Positions 35,285 to 44,078 are shown, counted from the stretch's first letter. The stretch is DNA of 64,000 bases from Truepera sp965215315 (GCA_965215315.1 CBDCDB010000004.1:62001-126000); one strand, 5' to 3'. The notes: a model not told the origin generated them from the letters alone. Numbers and translations are program-made.

Positions 35285-36298
35285 CTAAGCCTGCTTTGAA
35301 AGCATCCTGACGTAGAAAAACGCGAAAATGGACAATGCGACGACCAAAATGTAGGCCAGCGCCGAGGCGTAGCCCATATCGAGACTGCGCCCGAACCCGA
35401 CCTGATAGATGAGGTGGTTGATCGTCTGGGTAGCTCGGCCAGGACCACCCCCGGTCATGGTGACAACCTGGTCGAACATCCTCAGCGAGAAGATAATTTT
35501 TAGCAGCGTAACGATGAGCAGAACCGGGCGCAAGAGGGGCAGGGTAATTCCCCAAAAAATCCGCCACGAGTTTGCACCATCCATTCGCGCCGCGTTAAAG
35601 ATGTCATCGTCAACCGAACCGAGTGCGCCGAGAAACATCAGCGCAAATAGCGGAGCCCAACCCCAAACCTCGCTCATCGCCATCCAAAAGAGCGCCCAAA
35701 ACCCGTCGCCAAGCCAAACCGTATCGGTCGTAATAGGAAACTGCAGAGCGGGAATCAGGTTCAGGCGTCCGACGTCTAAGCCTCCGATTTGGAATGACGG
35801 GTAGTGGATCAGTCCACCAAGTGTGAGCACCGCGCTAAAAAAGCGGATAAACTGGTCGGCAATCGCGTCGAAAATTCCTGAATTGCTGTCTAGCATAAAC
35901 CGGAACGAAAATCCTTTGAGCGCCGGTGAGACTGCAAACGGAAAAATTAAAAGTACCTTGACGAAGGTGTGTAGGCGGCTGCCTTTTTGTAGCAAGAGCG
36001 CAATCGCCAGCCCCAGCGACACCGAAAAGACCACCGCGATAACGGTGTAGTTAACCGATACGACGATGCTGTTTAAGAAGCTGTTATCGCTGAAGGCGCG
36101 AACGTAATTCTCGAGACCAACCCAGCGCTCCTGACCGGGCCGACTGAGTAGCCAGTAACGAAACGAGTTGACCAGCGCGTAGATAAGAGGGTAGGTCGTC
36201 GTGAGCGCGAGGAGGACAACAGCTGGGCCTAAAAGCCAGGTGAGGGTGCGTCTATCTTGGATGACCGTCTCCTCTCTGAGCGGCGACCTGAGGGACAT
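35285..36298 (-). CDS. ABC sugar-type transporter permease (MalF-like)
   Basis: Permease of about 337 residues from ATG 36298 (MSLRSPLREETVIQD); the open frame runs back to 36439 but overlaps the binding-protein gene. Helices begin at WLLGPAVVLLALTTTYPLIY. The docking loop contains ALGSVDDDIFNAARMDGANS, with Asp-Asp in place of the usual EAA start. Pairs with the MalG-like permease, 13 bases downstream. The start is moderately certain because its ribosome site is weak. Confidence 0.88.
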   Translation of the reverse strand: MSLRSPLREETVIQDRRTLTWLLGPAVVLLALTTTYPLIYALVNSFRYWLLSRPGQERWVGLENYVRAFSDNSFLNSIVVSVNYTVIAVVFSVSLGLAIALLLQKGSRLHTFVKVLLIFPFAVSPALKGFSFRFMLDSNSGIFDAIADQFIRFFSAVLTLGGLIHYPSFQIGGLDVGRLNLIPALQFPITTDTVWLGDGFWALFWMAMSEVWGWAPLFALMFLGALGSVDDDIFNAARMDGANSWRIFWGITLPLLRPVLLIVTLLKIIFSLRMFDQVVTMTGGGPGRATQTINHLIYQVGFGRSLDMGYASALAYILVVALSIFAFFYVRMLSKQA

Positions 36299-36344
36299 TT
36301 TAAGGTCGCTGCTCTCTACGGGAACTACCAAAGGGACGAGCAGG

Positions 36345-37685
36345 TTAGTTCGAGCTGGTCGCGCCGGAGCGTTCCATGATGTCTGAAACGTCGGCGGCAG
36401 CGTTGTCGAGCGTTTCCTGAACGTCCGCGCCATTGGCAATCTCGTTGATAGCGACCTCTAAGACCGACTGCACGTCGAGCCATTCAGGGACGAGCGGTTC
36501 GGTACGGGCGTCGCGTAGAGAGGCTGCCATCGCGTCTTGCAAACCGCCGGTCGTCGCGTTGACTTCAGGTGAGGTCAGGGCCGAATAGTGCGTTGTAACG
36601 ACGGTACTCAAATCGGGATTACTTTTGTCGAGGACGAGTTCCAGGTCGGTTTTGGCGTCACCGAGCCACTTGAGGTACTCCCAAGCCGCATCTTGGTTGC
36701 GGCTGGTACCGAAGATGCCGACCGGCCAGATATACCCATATGAAGTCCGGTCGCCGCCCTCCCAACCCGGTGCAGCGACAAACCCCAAGTTATCGACGAC
36801 CTCTTGGTTGGAAAACTCGGGGTTGGCTAAACTTTCGTAAATCCACGACCAGCCTGGAAACATCGCGGCGCGCCCCTGCGCCATCGCTTGCCACGCATCT
36901 TGTTCGCCATTCGCTACCGCGTCGGGGGCCGTCAGACCGTCGCGTAAAAAGTTGACGTAGAGGTCTGTCGCCTCGACCCCGACTTCGCTATTAAAGATGG
37001 GCTGATTGTTCTCGTCAAAGACGTCGCCCCCGGCACCCCACAACATAGAAAGCCAGTTGAACAGGTTCTGCCCCGTGCCGACATTGTAGTACAGCGATAC
37101 ACCGTCAAAATCAGTCTGCTCCGAAATCGTTTTGGCTGCCGCTTCGACCTCTTGCCAAGTGGTGGGAACCTCGAGCCCCAGTTCTTGGAGCACATCCTTG
37201 CGGTACCAGAGCATAAACGCGTGGCCCCGCAGGGGCAACCCGTAAAGCACATCGGTGCCGAGTCGTGCGGCGTCCAGGTAGACTTCCGGATAGTCGTCTA
37301 CGGCTACACCATCTCTCGCCACAAGGTCGTCTATGGGCGTCAGGAAGGGCTCGAGCTGCGGCCCCCAGGCGTCAACCCAAGCTACTAGGTCGTAGCTCCC
37401 GGTACCTGATGAGGCTTCAATCAAAATCTCGTCTTTGTACGATTCGTAAGGCGTATTCGACCAGTTGACCGTGATGCCGGTCAGCGGCGTGAATTCTTTT
37501 TCAGTACGCTCGATGAGTGCGGCAAACTGGGCGACGGCGGTGCAGCAGATCAAGAAGTTGAGTTCGGTGCCGTCATAAGGTTTACCTTCTTGTAGATTGA
37601 AATCGGCTGCAGTAGGCGTTTGTGCTGTGGCAAACACCAGCGCGGTGACGAGGAAAAACGACCAAATCCGTTTCATCAGCTTCAA
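36345..37685 (-). CDS. ABC transporter solute-binding protein
   Basis: Exported substrate-binding protein of 446 residues (family 1, UgpB/MalE type). Signal peptide about 1-21 (KRIWSFFLVTALVFATAQ); no lipobox Cys. Typical stretches are GSYDLVAWVDAWGPQLEPFL, GLPLRGHAFMLWYRKDVLQE and GRAAMFPGWSWIYE. First gene of the leftward operon, so it probably sets the substrate range: a sugar, polyol or glycerol-phosphate-like compound. GGAGG precedes the start; ATG 37676 is an alternative. Operator candidates lie about 90-115 bp upstream. Confidence 0.92.
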   Translation of the reverse strand: MKLMKRIWSFFLVTALVFATAQTPTAADFNLQEGKPYDGTELNFLICCTAVAQFAALIERTEKEFTPLTGITVNWSNTPYESYKDEILIEASSGTGSYDLVAWVDAWGPQLEPFLTPIDDLVARDGVAVDDYPEVYLDAARLGTDVLYGLPLRGHAFMLWYRKDVLQELGLEVPTTWQEVEAAAKTISEQTDFDGVSLYYNVGTGQNLFNWLSMLWGAGGDVFDENNQPIFNSEVGVEATDLYVNFLRDGLTAPDAVANGEQDAWQAMAQGRAAMFPGWSWIYESLANPEFSNQEVVDNLGFVAAPGWEGGDRTSYGYIWPVGIFGTSRNQDAAWEYLKWLGDAKTDLELVLDKSNPDLSTVVTTHYSALTSPEVNATTGGLQDAMAASLRDARTEPLVPEWLDVQSVLEVAINEIANGADVQETLDNAAADVSDIMERSGATSSN

Positions 37686-37775
37686 CCTCCTGTAGTTTCT
37701 GGCTTACTACAAAGCTAGCGCTGATAGCCCGCGCCGCCGTTATAGCAAGCGGAAAAATGTACTAAGGCCTACACA

Positions 37776-37800
37776 CTACTACGTAGTCATTACGAAGTCA
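37776..37800. promoter_or_regulatory. Operator candidates, binding-protein side
   Basis: CTACTACGTAGTCA at 37776-37789 matches the ideal palindrome TGACTACGTAGTCA in 12 of 14 positions. TACGAAGTCA directly follows at 37791-37800. The central CG fits LacI-family operators; the LacI gene is at 40161. These sites would cover the leftward promoter. Confidence 0.5.
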
Positions 37801-37872
37801 AATAGGCTCAGTAGTCAGCACGAATCTGTATAGAATCGCGGTTTTTTGCAATTTTACGCACCAGAGCCGCTA

Positions 37873-37901
37873 TTGACAGCTCTTGGCGAAGTATCTATAG
37901 T
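37873..37901 (+). promoter_or_regulatory. Sigma-70 promoter of the cupin operon
   Basis: TTGACA at 37873-37878, exactly 17 nt spacing, TATAGT at 37896-37901: close to the sigma-70 consensus. Transcription would start near 37908, about 73 nt before the cupin ATG. Confidence 0.7.
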
Positions 37902-37920
37902 GCATAGAAACCTGAAAGAG

Positions 37921-37934
37921 TGATTACGTAGTCA
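37921..37934. promoter_or_regulatory. Operator candidate, cupin side
   Basis: TGATTACGTAGTCA is a palindrome with one mismatch, placed about 13-26 nt after the predicted start of transcription. A bound LacI-type repressor would block elongation or initiation. It repeats the motif seen at 37776-37789. Confidence 0.55.
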
Positions 37935-37980
37935 GGCTAGTATCCGCCTTGATCTCAATGGTCTATTTTTAGGAGCAGAC

Positions 37981-38625
37981 ATGACTGTTAAGCCGCCTCT
38001 AAATCCCAGAGAACAAACCCCCGAAGGTAACGCACTCGGCCCGATGGAGGGTCGTATCAGCCGCTTTCAGGAGCTGTTGGAACGTCCGAACCCGATGATG
38101 TTTATCGACAGTCCGTTGCCGCATCACCAACGTCTCAACTACGCCGTCATCGGGGATACAGCCGGGGAAAATCCGGAAGTTGAACCGATGCTCGCTTCAC
38201 CGCACCGGTTTCAGATCGGGATGGTGAAAGCTGAACCGGGCAACGGCCCGGCGTACCACACGCACGACTACGTCGAGTGTTTTGTCCCGCTGACCGAGCA
38301 CCAGTGGCGTTTTTACTGGGGCGAAAGCGAAGATAAGGTAGACGGCGAAACGATTTTGGGAAAGTGGGATCTGATCAGTTTGCCGCCTAAGCTGTGGCGC
38401 GGGTTTGAGCTGCTGGAGAGCGAAACGGAACCGGCGTGGATTTTTGCTGTACTCGACCCTCACGACGCCTTTACCTTCAAAGATCCCTACTGGGCACCTT
38501 ATGTGACGAGAGCTGCAGGGGGGGCCGGGTACGAGGCCGACGCGACCGGCAAGATGGTCAAGGTTCCTGAAGAGAACGCCAAAAATGTAGCAGAGATCTT
38601 GGCGCGTATAGGTAGCTACGAATAG
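37981..38625 (+). CDS. Cupin-domain protein
   Basis: 214 residues. The central cupin barrel has FQIGMVKAEPGNGPAYHTHD and YVECFVPLTEHQWRFYWGE: a His-x-His metal pair with the Glu position as in cupin motif 1. The second motif, around ISLPPKLWRGFELLES, lacks the usual His. AGGAG precedes ATG 37981. First gene of the rightward operon divergent from the transporter. Could be a sugar or acid isomerase, lyase or dioxygenase; not assignable from sequence. Confidence 0.8.
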   Translation: MTVKPPLNPREQTPEGNALGPMEGRISRFQELLERPNPMMFIDSPLPHHQRLNYAVIGDTAGENPEVEPMLASPHRFQIGMVKAEPGNGPAYHTHDYVECFVPLTEHQWRFYWGESEDKVDGETILGKWDLISLPPKLWRGFELLESETEPAWIFAVLDPHDAFTFKDPYWAPYVTRAAGGAGYEADATGKMVKVPEENAKNVAEILARIGSYE

Positions 38626-38649
38626 CGCCGCTACCTAAACGTCAACCTT

Positions 38650-39327
38650 ATGAATCCTCCATTTGTGCTGCTACCCGGAACGCTCTGCACAGAAGCGCTC
38701 TTTGCGCCTCAGGTCGAGGCTTTAGCCGACGTTACCGACGTGCAGGTTTTACCGCTAAAAACCGGCACGACTATCGCGGCGTGTGCCGCAGAGACCCTGC
38801 AACGGGCTCCTGAACACTTCGCACTGACCGGATTTTCGCAGGGCGGCGTAGTTGCTCTAGAAATCATGCGGCAGGCACCGCAGCGCGTACATAAACTCTG
38901 CCTCATCAGTACGAACCCACGCGGCAGCACCCCGCAAAACCTCGAGACCTGGTCGCGCTGGCAGCGTAAGGCGCGTACTGGCTTCGCCGACATTGTTCGT
39001 TTTCACACTGAGCAAGTCGGTCGTGTGCAAGGGAAAACAGCGGTTTGCGATACCGTCGAAGAGATGGCTTTTGCCACAGGTATAGAGACTTTTTTGCTTC
39101 AGCTTACGATGCTCGCAAGCCGCGGCGACAGCCGTCCCTCACTCGGTAACATCGGCTGCCCGACGCTCATTGTCGGCGGGTGCCAGGACCGGGTGACGCC
39201 ACCTGAGCTTCAAGAAGAGATGCAGAAGCTTATCCCTCAAGCGACGTTTGTCCCGCTAGCGTGTGGTCACTACGCACCGCTCGAGCAGCCCCAGTCAGTC
39301 TCCACCCTGCTGCGCGAGTGGGTATAG
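38650..39327 (+). CDS. Alpha/beta hydrolase
   Basis: 225 residues with the alpha/beta hydrolase pattern. Oxyanion strand FVLLPGTLC, nucleophile elbow ALTGFSQGGVVAL (Ser), acid in GGCQDRVTPPE (Asp) and catalytic His in LACGHYAPLEQP. No lid insertion of note; cytoplasmic. It probably hydrolyses an ester, lactone or thioester in the pathway. 24 bases after the cupin gene. Confidence 0.88.
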   Translation: MNPPFVLLPGTLCTEALFAPQVEALADVTDVQVLPLKTGTTIAACAAETLQRAPEHFALTGFSQGGVVALEIMRQAPQRVHKLCLISTNPRGSTPQNLETWSRWQRKARTGFADIVRFHTEQVGRVQGKTAVCDTVEEMAFATGIETFLLQLTMLASRGDSRPSLGNIGCPTLIVGGCQDRVTPPELQEEMQKLIPQATFVPLACGHYAPLEQPQSVSTLLREWV

Positions 39328-39334
39328 GCAAATA

Positions 39335-40159
39335 ATGCTTAGAAACTCGGCCAAAACCAAGCTAAAGCGTGGCAAGCCGGTCGTCAACGGCTGGCTTCAT
39401 ATCCCTTTGTCGTTAAGTGCTGAAGCGACGGCCCATAGAGGCTTCGACACCCTGACGATAGATCTGCAGCACGGGCCTATCGACTTTGGGGGTGCCCCGA
39501 CGATGATTCAGGCTAGCTCGAGTACGCCGACCGTACCCTTAGCCCGCGCCCCGTGGAATGAACCCGGCATCATCATGAAACTTTTAGACGCGGGGTGTTA
39601 CGGCATCATTTACCCGATGATCAGCACCCGCGAGCAGTGCGAAGCGTTCGTTGCAGCGTGCCGCTATCCGCCTCACGGCGTCCGCTCGTTCGGGCCGACG
39701 CGGGTACAGCTCCGCGCAGGTGCGGACTACGCCGAACACGCCAACAACGAGATGTTGACCTTTGCGATGATCGAAACAGCCGAGGCGCTCGGCAACTTGG
39801 GCGAGATCATGTCTGTTCCCGGCCTCGACGCGGTTTACGTCGGGCCAGCCGACCTCAGCCAGGCGCTCGGCGGCGCACCCGGCGCAGACTGGGAAGAAGG
39901 GCCGGTCGCCGACGCGATCAGGGAGATCGTCAAAGCGGCGCGTGAACACGGCGTCGGTGCAGGTATTCACACTGTTTCAGCGCGTTACGCGCAGAAGATG
40001 GTCAGGCTCGGTTACGCGTTTGTTACGGTTCATTCAGACCTCAGCTATCTGATTGCGGGCGCGGACGCGGTCGTCACCGATCTCAAAAACACTGCCGAAA
40101 ACGACGACGCCGAAAACGCCCGTGAAGAAATTTCGGCGGCAAGATCGTCCTCTTACTAA
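39335..40159 (+). CDS. HpcH/HpaI-family aldolase
   Basis: Class II pyruvate aldolase of 274 residues from ATG 39335. Family signatures: FDTLTIDLQHGPIDFGG, AGCYGIIYPMISTREQCEAF, PHGVRSFGPTRV, FAMIETAEALGN (metal-binding Glu) and VYVGPADLSQALGG (metal-binding Asp). Such enzymes split 4-hydroxy-2-oxo acids into pyruvate and an aldehyde. This implies that the pathway produces a 2-oxo acid. The upstream frame to 39263 lies inside the hydrolase gene and is not used. Confidence 0.9.
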   Translation: MLRNSAKTKLKRGKPVVNGWLHIPLSLSAEATAHRGFDTLTIDLQHGPIDFGGAPTMIQASSSTPTVPLARAPWNEPGIIMKLLDAGCYGIIYPMISTREQCEAFVAACRYPPHGVRSFGPTRVQLRAGADYAEHANNEMLTFAMIETAEALGNLGEIMSVPGLDAVYVGPADLSQALGGAPGADWEEGPVADAIREIVKAAREHGVGAGIHTVSARYAQKMVRLGYAFVTVHSDLSYLIAGADAVVTDLKNTAENDDAENAREEISAARSSSY

Positions 40160-40160
40160 A

Positions 40161-41291
40161 ATGCCCACCGATGAACCCCGAGCCAAAGGCCGTAATGTGC
40201 GCCAGAAAGCGCCTGTTACGTCACACGACGTTGCCAGGGCTGCGGGTGTGTCGCAGTCGGCGGTCTCGAGGGCGTTTAATCCAAACGGCAAAATCGCTGC
40301 GGCGACACGTGAAAAGGTGCTGGAGGTCGCGCGCGCGTTGGGCTACTACCCAAACGCTTTTGCCCGCACACTGGTACAGCAGCGCACCAAGGTCGTCGGG
40401 GTCATGATGGCGCGAATCGACAACCACTTTTACCCTAAGGTACTCGAGGACTTGACGACGCAGCTCTGGCAAGTAGACCGTCAAGTTATGTATTTCGGGG
40501 TTGACGAGGAACGCGTCAGCGCCCAACTTGACGCGTCGACCGACGTACCATTTAGCTATGACCAGGACCTCGGCAGAGTTCTGCAGATGGCGCTACAGTA
40601 CCGCGTCGAAGCGATGGTCGTCGCGTCTGTTACGCTCTCGTCGCGCACAGCCGAAATCTTCTCAGAAGCGGGTATCCCGGTCGTTTTGTTTAACCGCTCA
40701 CCCAGTCACGCGCAGCGTAGTGCCAACGTCTACGCGGTATCGTGTGACAACTTTTACGGGGGTACGCTCGCGGCTGACACCTTTTTGGACGCCCGCTACG
40801 CGCGTTACGCCTTTATCGGCGGCAGCCCCGACACGTCGACCAACAGAGACCGCAAAGCCGGGTTTATGGACACGCTCAAAGGGCGCGGCGCAGGCCTCAC
40901 TTACGCAGTTGAGAAAGAGTACAGCTACGCGTGGGGCAGAAACGCGTCCCGGTATCTCTTCGAGCAGAAGACGCCGCCCGACGCCATCTTTTGTGCCAGT
41001 GACCTGATCGCGCTCGGCGCACTCGACAGTGCTCGAGCCGAATTTGCGCTGCGCGTCCCTGAAGACGTCGGCATCATCGGTTTTGACGATATAGAGGCGG
41101 CGGGTTGGCTCGGCAACCAGCTAACGACCGTCCGACAACCCATTGACCTCATGCTCAAAGAAACTTTAGCGGTCGTTACCGGCGAGCGTGAAAAGGCGGG
41201 ACAGTTCACGCTACCTGTTAAGCTGATTGCCCGCGCAACCACACGCCCAAGTGTCTCAGCTAGCAGGGTACGCACCGAGAAGGTGACGTGA
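40161..41291 (+). CDS. LacI-family transcriptional regulator
   Basis: 376 residues from ATG 40161. The HTH reads VTSHDVARAAGVSQSAVSRA, followed by the hinge helix with NPNGKIAAATREKVLEVARA. The periplasmic-binding-like effector domain follows (VVGVMMARIDNHFYPKVLED, CASDLIALGALDSARAEFA, VGIIGFDDIEAAGWL). Most likely it represses both divergent operons through the palindromes at 37776-37934 and is released by a pathway intermediate. It follows the aldolase gene by one base. Confidence 0.92.
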   Translation: MPTDEPRAKGRNVRQKAPVTSHDVARAAGVSQSAVSRAFNPNGKIAAATREKVLEVARALGYYPNAFARTLVQQRTKVVGVMMARIDNHFYPKVLEDLTTQLWQVDRQVMYFGVDEERVSAQLDASTDVPFSYDQDLGRVLQMALQYRVEAMVVASVTLSSRTAEIFSEAGIPVVLFNRSPSHAQRSANVYAVSCDNFYGGTLAADTFLDARYARYAFIGGSPDTSTNRDRKAGFMDTLKGRGAGLTYAVEKEYSYAWGRNASRYLFEQKTPPDAIFCASDLIALGALDSARAEFALRVPEDVGIIGFDDIEAAGWLGNQLTTVRQPIDLMLKETLAVVTGEREKAGQFTLPVKLIARATTRPSVSASRVRTEKVT

Positions 41292-41330
41292 CGTCGTGAC
41301 ACATCCGAGTAATGCGCCATCCGAGCTTTC

Positions 41331-41375
41331 GGGACTCGCGCCAAGCCGAAAAACGCAGCCGTTGGCGCGAGTCCC
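41331..41375 (+). terminator. Rho-independent terminator after lacI-type gene
   Basis: A perfect 14-bp stem: GGGACTCGCGCCAA (41331-41344) with TTGGCGCGAGTCCC (41362-41375), 17-nt loop, followed by TTCGTTT. It closes the rightward operon and separates it from the hisD-like gene. Confidence 0.8.
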
Positions 41376-42142
41376 TTCGTTTCCAGCCTAGCCTCAAGTC
41401 AAGGAGAAAGTCGTGTTAAAAACCATCAAAGCCGGTACTGAAGTTGGTGTCCAAGACGCCATCACCAAACAGGTCGAAGAGACCGTCAAAACGATGCTCG
41501 CCAAGATTAAACGTGATCGCGACGCGGCGGTCAGACGCTACTCGGAAAAACTCGACCAATTCAACCCCGAGCAGTTTCGGCTTTCGCAAAGTGAGATTGA
41601 CGACGCGGTGGCCTCGCTGACGCCTAAAGAGCGGAGCGCGGTTGAGTTTTCGCGCGAGCAGATTCAGCGCTTTGCCTAGGCGCAGCGCGCCACGGTGGTT
41701 GACCTCGAGCTTGAAACACTGCCGGGAGTCGTGTTGGGGCACCGGCACATCCCCATTGACGCAGTGGGGTGCTACGCACCGGGCGGGCGCTACCCGATGG
41801 TCATTTCGCCGTTTATGGGCATCGTCACGGCGAAGGCGGCAGGGGTGCGGCGGGTAGTGGCGTGTACGCCGCCCCGAAACGGTCAACCGCATCCGGCCAC
41901 AGTTGCCACGATGGCGCTCGCGGGTGCCGACGAAATTCTTGTGCTCGGTGGCGTGCAGGCGCTCGCAGCGATGGCTTACGGTACGGAATCTTTAGAACCC
42001 GTAGACTTTTTGGTCGGTCCCGGTAACGTCTACGTCGCCGAGGCCAAACGGCAACTCTTCGGCACCGTCGGCATAGAAATGGACCCAAGAATCGAGACAG
42101 ACCCCTTGGTTGAAAGCGCTAGGCTTTCAGAAAGGGGAAGAA

Positions 42143-42424
42143 ATGAAAAAGCAGAGGCGAAACCACTCAGCAGCGTTCAAGGCGAAGGTAGCACTAGAGG
42201 CAGCCAAAGAAGAGAAGACGCTCGCCGAGTTGTCACAGCAGTTTGGCGACCACGTACAGCAAATCTCAGCGTGGAAACGGCAGCTCTTAGCGCAGGTCAG
42301 CGAGGTCTTCGAGAGTGGTGCGGACAAGCAGCGTGACTTCGAGTCTGAGGTCAAAGACCTCCACGCCAAGATCGGTGAACTTACGATGGAACGAGATTTT
42401 TTGTCCGGCAAGCTCAGGCGCTAA
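42143..42424 (+). CDS. IS3-family transposase OrfA (copy 1)
   Basis: 93-residue DNA-binding subunit from ATG 42143 (GGGGAAG upstream). HTH region HSAAFKAKVALEAAKEEKTL and AELSQQFGDHVQQISAWKRQ, then a leucine-rich coiled coil ending ERDFLSGKLRR. Asp replaces Val of copy 2 in QQFGDHV. It ends 20 bases before the OrfB frame; no obvious slippery run joins them, so OrfB may be translated separately. Confidence 0.88.
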   Translation: MKKQRRNHSAAFKAKVALEAAKEEKTLAELSQQFGDHVQQISAWKRQLLAQVSEVFESGADKQRDFESEVKDLHAKIGELTMERDFLSGKLRR

Positions 42425-42444
42425 GCAGGTCTGAGCGCCAAGCG

Positions 42445-43317
42445 ATGATCGACAGAGAAGCGCTGCTGCCGGTTGTAAGACAATACCGATTGCTGGGCGT
42501 GAGCCGTGCATCGGTGTACCGCCGGAGGGCAGCAGTCTCGGAAGAAGAACTGACGGTCATGCGCCACATAGACGAGATCCATCTAGCACGGCCCTTCCTA
42601 GGAAGTCGCCGGATCGAAGGTGAACTCAAAGACCGTGGTTTCACCGTTAATCGCAAACGTGTTCAGCGCTTGATGCGGGTCATGGGTATTGCGGCCATCT
42701 ATCCCCAACCAAGAACCTCGAAAGCTGCCAAGGGACACGAAATCTATCCCTACCTACTTCAGGGACTCGAGCCGAGCCGACCCAATCAAATATGGGTCGC
42801 CGATATCACGTATCTGCCGATGCCCAAAGGCTTCTGCTACCTCGTCGCGATCATGGATTTGTACAGCCGTAAGATTCTGAGTTGGCAGCTGTCGAACAGC
42901 CTCGACCCACGCTTTTGCATGACTGCCTTAACCGAGGCCTTGGCAACACACGGCGCACCTGAGATCTTCAATACCGACCAGGGTGCTCAGTTCACCTCTC
43001 AAGCATTCACCAGCTTGCTTGACCAGCACGGGGTTCGGATCAGCATGGATGGCAAAGGTCGCTGGATCGATAATGTCTTTATCGAACGCTTCTGGAGAAG
43101 TCTCAAATACGAGGAGGTTTATCTCTATGCCTACAACAATCTTAACGAAGCCCGAATTGGCCTAGAGCGCTACCTCAGCTATTACAACGGCGAACGCCGT
43201 CACAGCAGCCTCAGCAAGCAAACACCTAATGCGGTGTATGGTGAGGCCACAAGCAACCGGGTACTGCCCCATCTGCCGATATTGGGTAGGGCGGTGACGC
43301 CGAGACCTTGCTCGTGA
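42445..43317 (+). CDS. IS3-family transposase OrfB (copy 1)
   Basis: 290-residue integrase-core transposase with intact catalytic triad: IWVADITYLPMPKG (Asp), FNTDQGAQFTSQAF (Asp) and NVFIERFWRSLKYEE (Glu). C-terminal signature YYNGERRHSSL. N-terminal HTH_21 region about 10-60. Apparently functional. The central 546 bp (42699-43244) are identical to copy 2, while flanking parts differ. Confidence 0.93.
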   Translation: MIDREALLPVVRQYRLLGVSRASVYRRRAAVSEEELTVMRHIDEIHLARPFLGSRRIEGELKDRGFTVNRKRVQRLMRVMGIAAIYPQPRTSKAAKGHEIYPYLLQGLEPSRPNQIWVADITYLPMPKGFCYLVAIMDLYSRKILSWQLSNSLDPRFCMTALTEALATHGAPEIFNTDQGAQFTSQAFTSLLDQHGVRISMDGKGRWIDNVFIERFWRSLKYEEVYLYAYNNLNEARIGLERYLSYYNGERRHSSLSKQTPNAVYGEATSNRVLPHLPILGRAVTPRPCS

Positions 43318-43391
43318 ACAGCGTTAAGAACGAACGGGGTGCTGTCTCGAGGATAAGGTCCACCTCTTATCGCGGGCGTCCTGCGGTACTA

Positions 43392-44078
43392 GGCAACACC
43401 GCAGAGGTGCGGGCTTTTACCGCAGCGCAGCAGCACCGCGCACTTACAGAGATGGCGGCAGCGTGGCAACAAGAGCAAGGCGCAAGGCTGAGTACGATGG
43501 CGTTTTCTAGAGCACTTAAGCGACTTGGCTATACGCGTAAAAGAAGAGCTATCTCTACCGGGAGCGCTCACCAGCAGCACGGCAAGCCTTCGAGCAGGAG
43601 CTAAGCACACTAGACCCGGAGAAGTGCGTGTATATCGATGAAGCTGGCGTTGAAGAACACGCTCGACTATAGCTACGGCTGGAGCTTCAGTACACGCTGC
43701 AGTGCTGAGAAGCTGGGACATTTTACCCAGCGCGTCTCGATGATTGCCGCCTGGTGTCAGGGTAAGGTCTTGGCACCGATGACCTTCACCGGTTACTGCG
43801 ACGGCACGGTAGTCGAGACCTGGTTTGAGCAGGTGCTCATCCCTACGTTAAAAGCTGGGCAGGTCGTTATTCTTGATAACGCCTCATTTCACCGTCAAGC
43901 AACCCTGCAAAAGTTACTCGAGCCGCTCGGTTGCCGTCTACTCGCCCTACCGCCTTATTCTCCTGACCTCAACCTCATCGAGCCGCTATGGAACCAGATT
44001 AAAGCCCTTATTAAACATCATCCTGACCTAGACCGTGCTTTCCATGACAAGGTAAATGACGCTTTTTGTAGCCTCTAA
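43392..44078 (+). pseudogene. IS630 transposase, N-truncated and frameshifted
   Basis: Frame 1 (to 43604) carries AQQHRALTEMAAAWQQEQGA and RALKRLGYTRK. Frame 2 (about 43560-43672) carries RQAFEQELSTLDPEKCVYID (first Asp). Frame 3 (to 44078) carries YSYGWSFSTRCSAEKLGHFT, VVILDNASFHRQ and LPPYSPDLNLIEPLWNQIK. All three catalytic residues exist but in different frames, and the first HTH is lost. The same breaks occur in the other copy, so transposition must have been driven by another enzyme. Confidence 0.8.

Larger units (their letters stand above)
42080..43362 (+). mobile_element. IS3-family insertion sequence, copy 1 (1283 bp)
   Basis: Ends TGGACCCAAGAATCGAGACA and, inverted, TGGACCTTATCCTCGAGACA. 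A second copy of the same length is at 56777-58059. Five more bases are shared outside both ends in both copies (AGAAA left, CCTCT right), so the true termini may be 42075 and 43367. No clear target duplication here. Inserted in the hisD-like gene. Confidence 0.88.
41413..43389 (+). pseudogene. HisD-family dehydrogenase, stop codon and IS3 insertion
   Basis: NAD-dependent alcohol dehydrogenase of the histidinol dehydrogenase family. GTG 41413 follows AAGGAG. The frame reads to QIQRFA, meets TAG at 41677, and continues in frame: VVDLELETLPGVVLGHRHIP, VGCYAPGGRYPMVISPFMG, VLGGVQALAAMAYGTESLEP, FLVGPGNVYVAEAKRQLFGT, VGIE. There the IS3 element begins. After it only CTTATCGCGGGC (LIAG, the expected continuation) remains before the IS630 unit; the C-terminal half is missing. 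RYPMVISPFMG and the lack of histidine genes favour a catabolic role, as in HpsN-type dehydrogenases, over histidine synthesis. Confidence 0.85.

Noticed and set aside
41413..42079. Histidine biosynthesis hisD
   Set aside because: No other his genes are present; the gene follows a catabolic operon with an aldolase and LacI regulator, and the motif RYPMVISPFMG fits catabolic homologues better.
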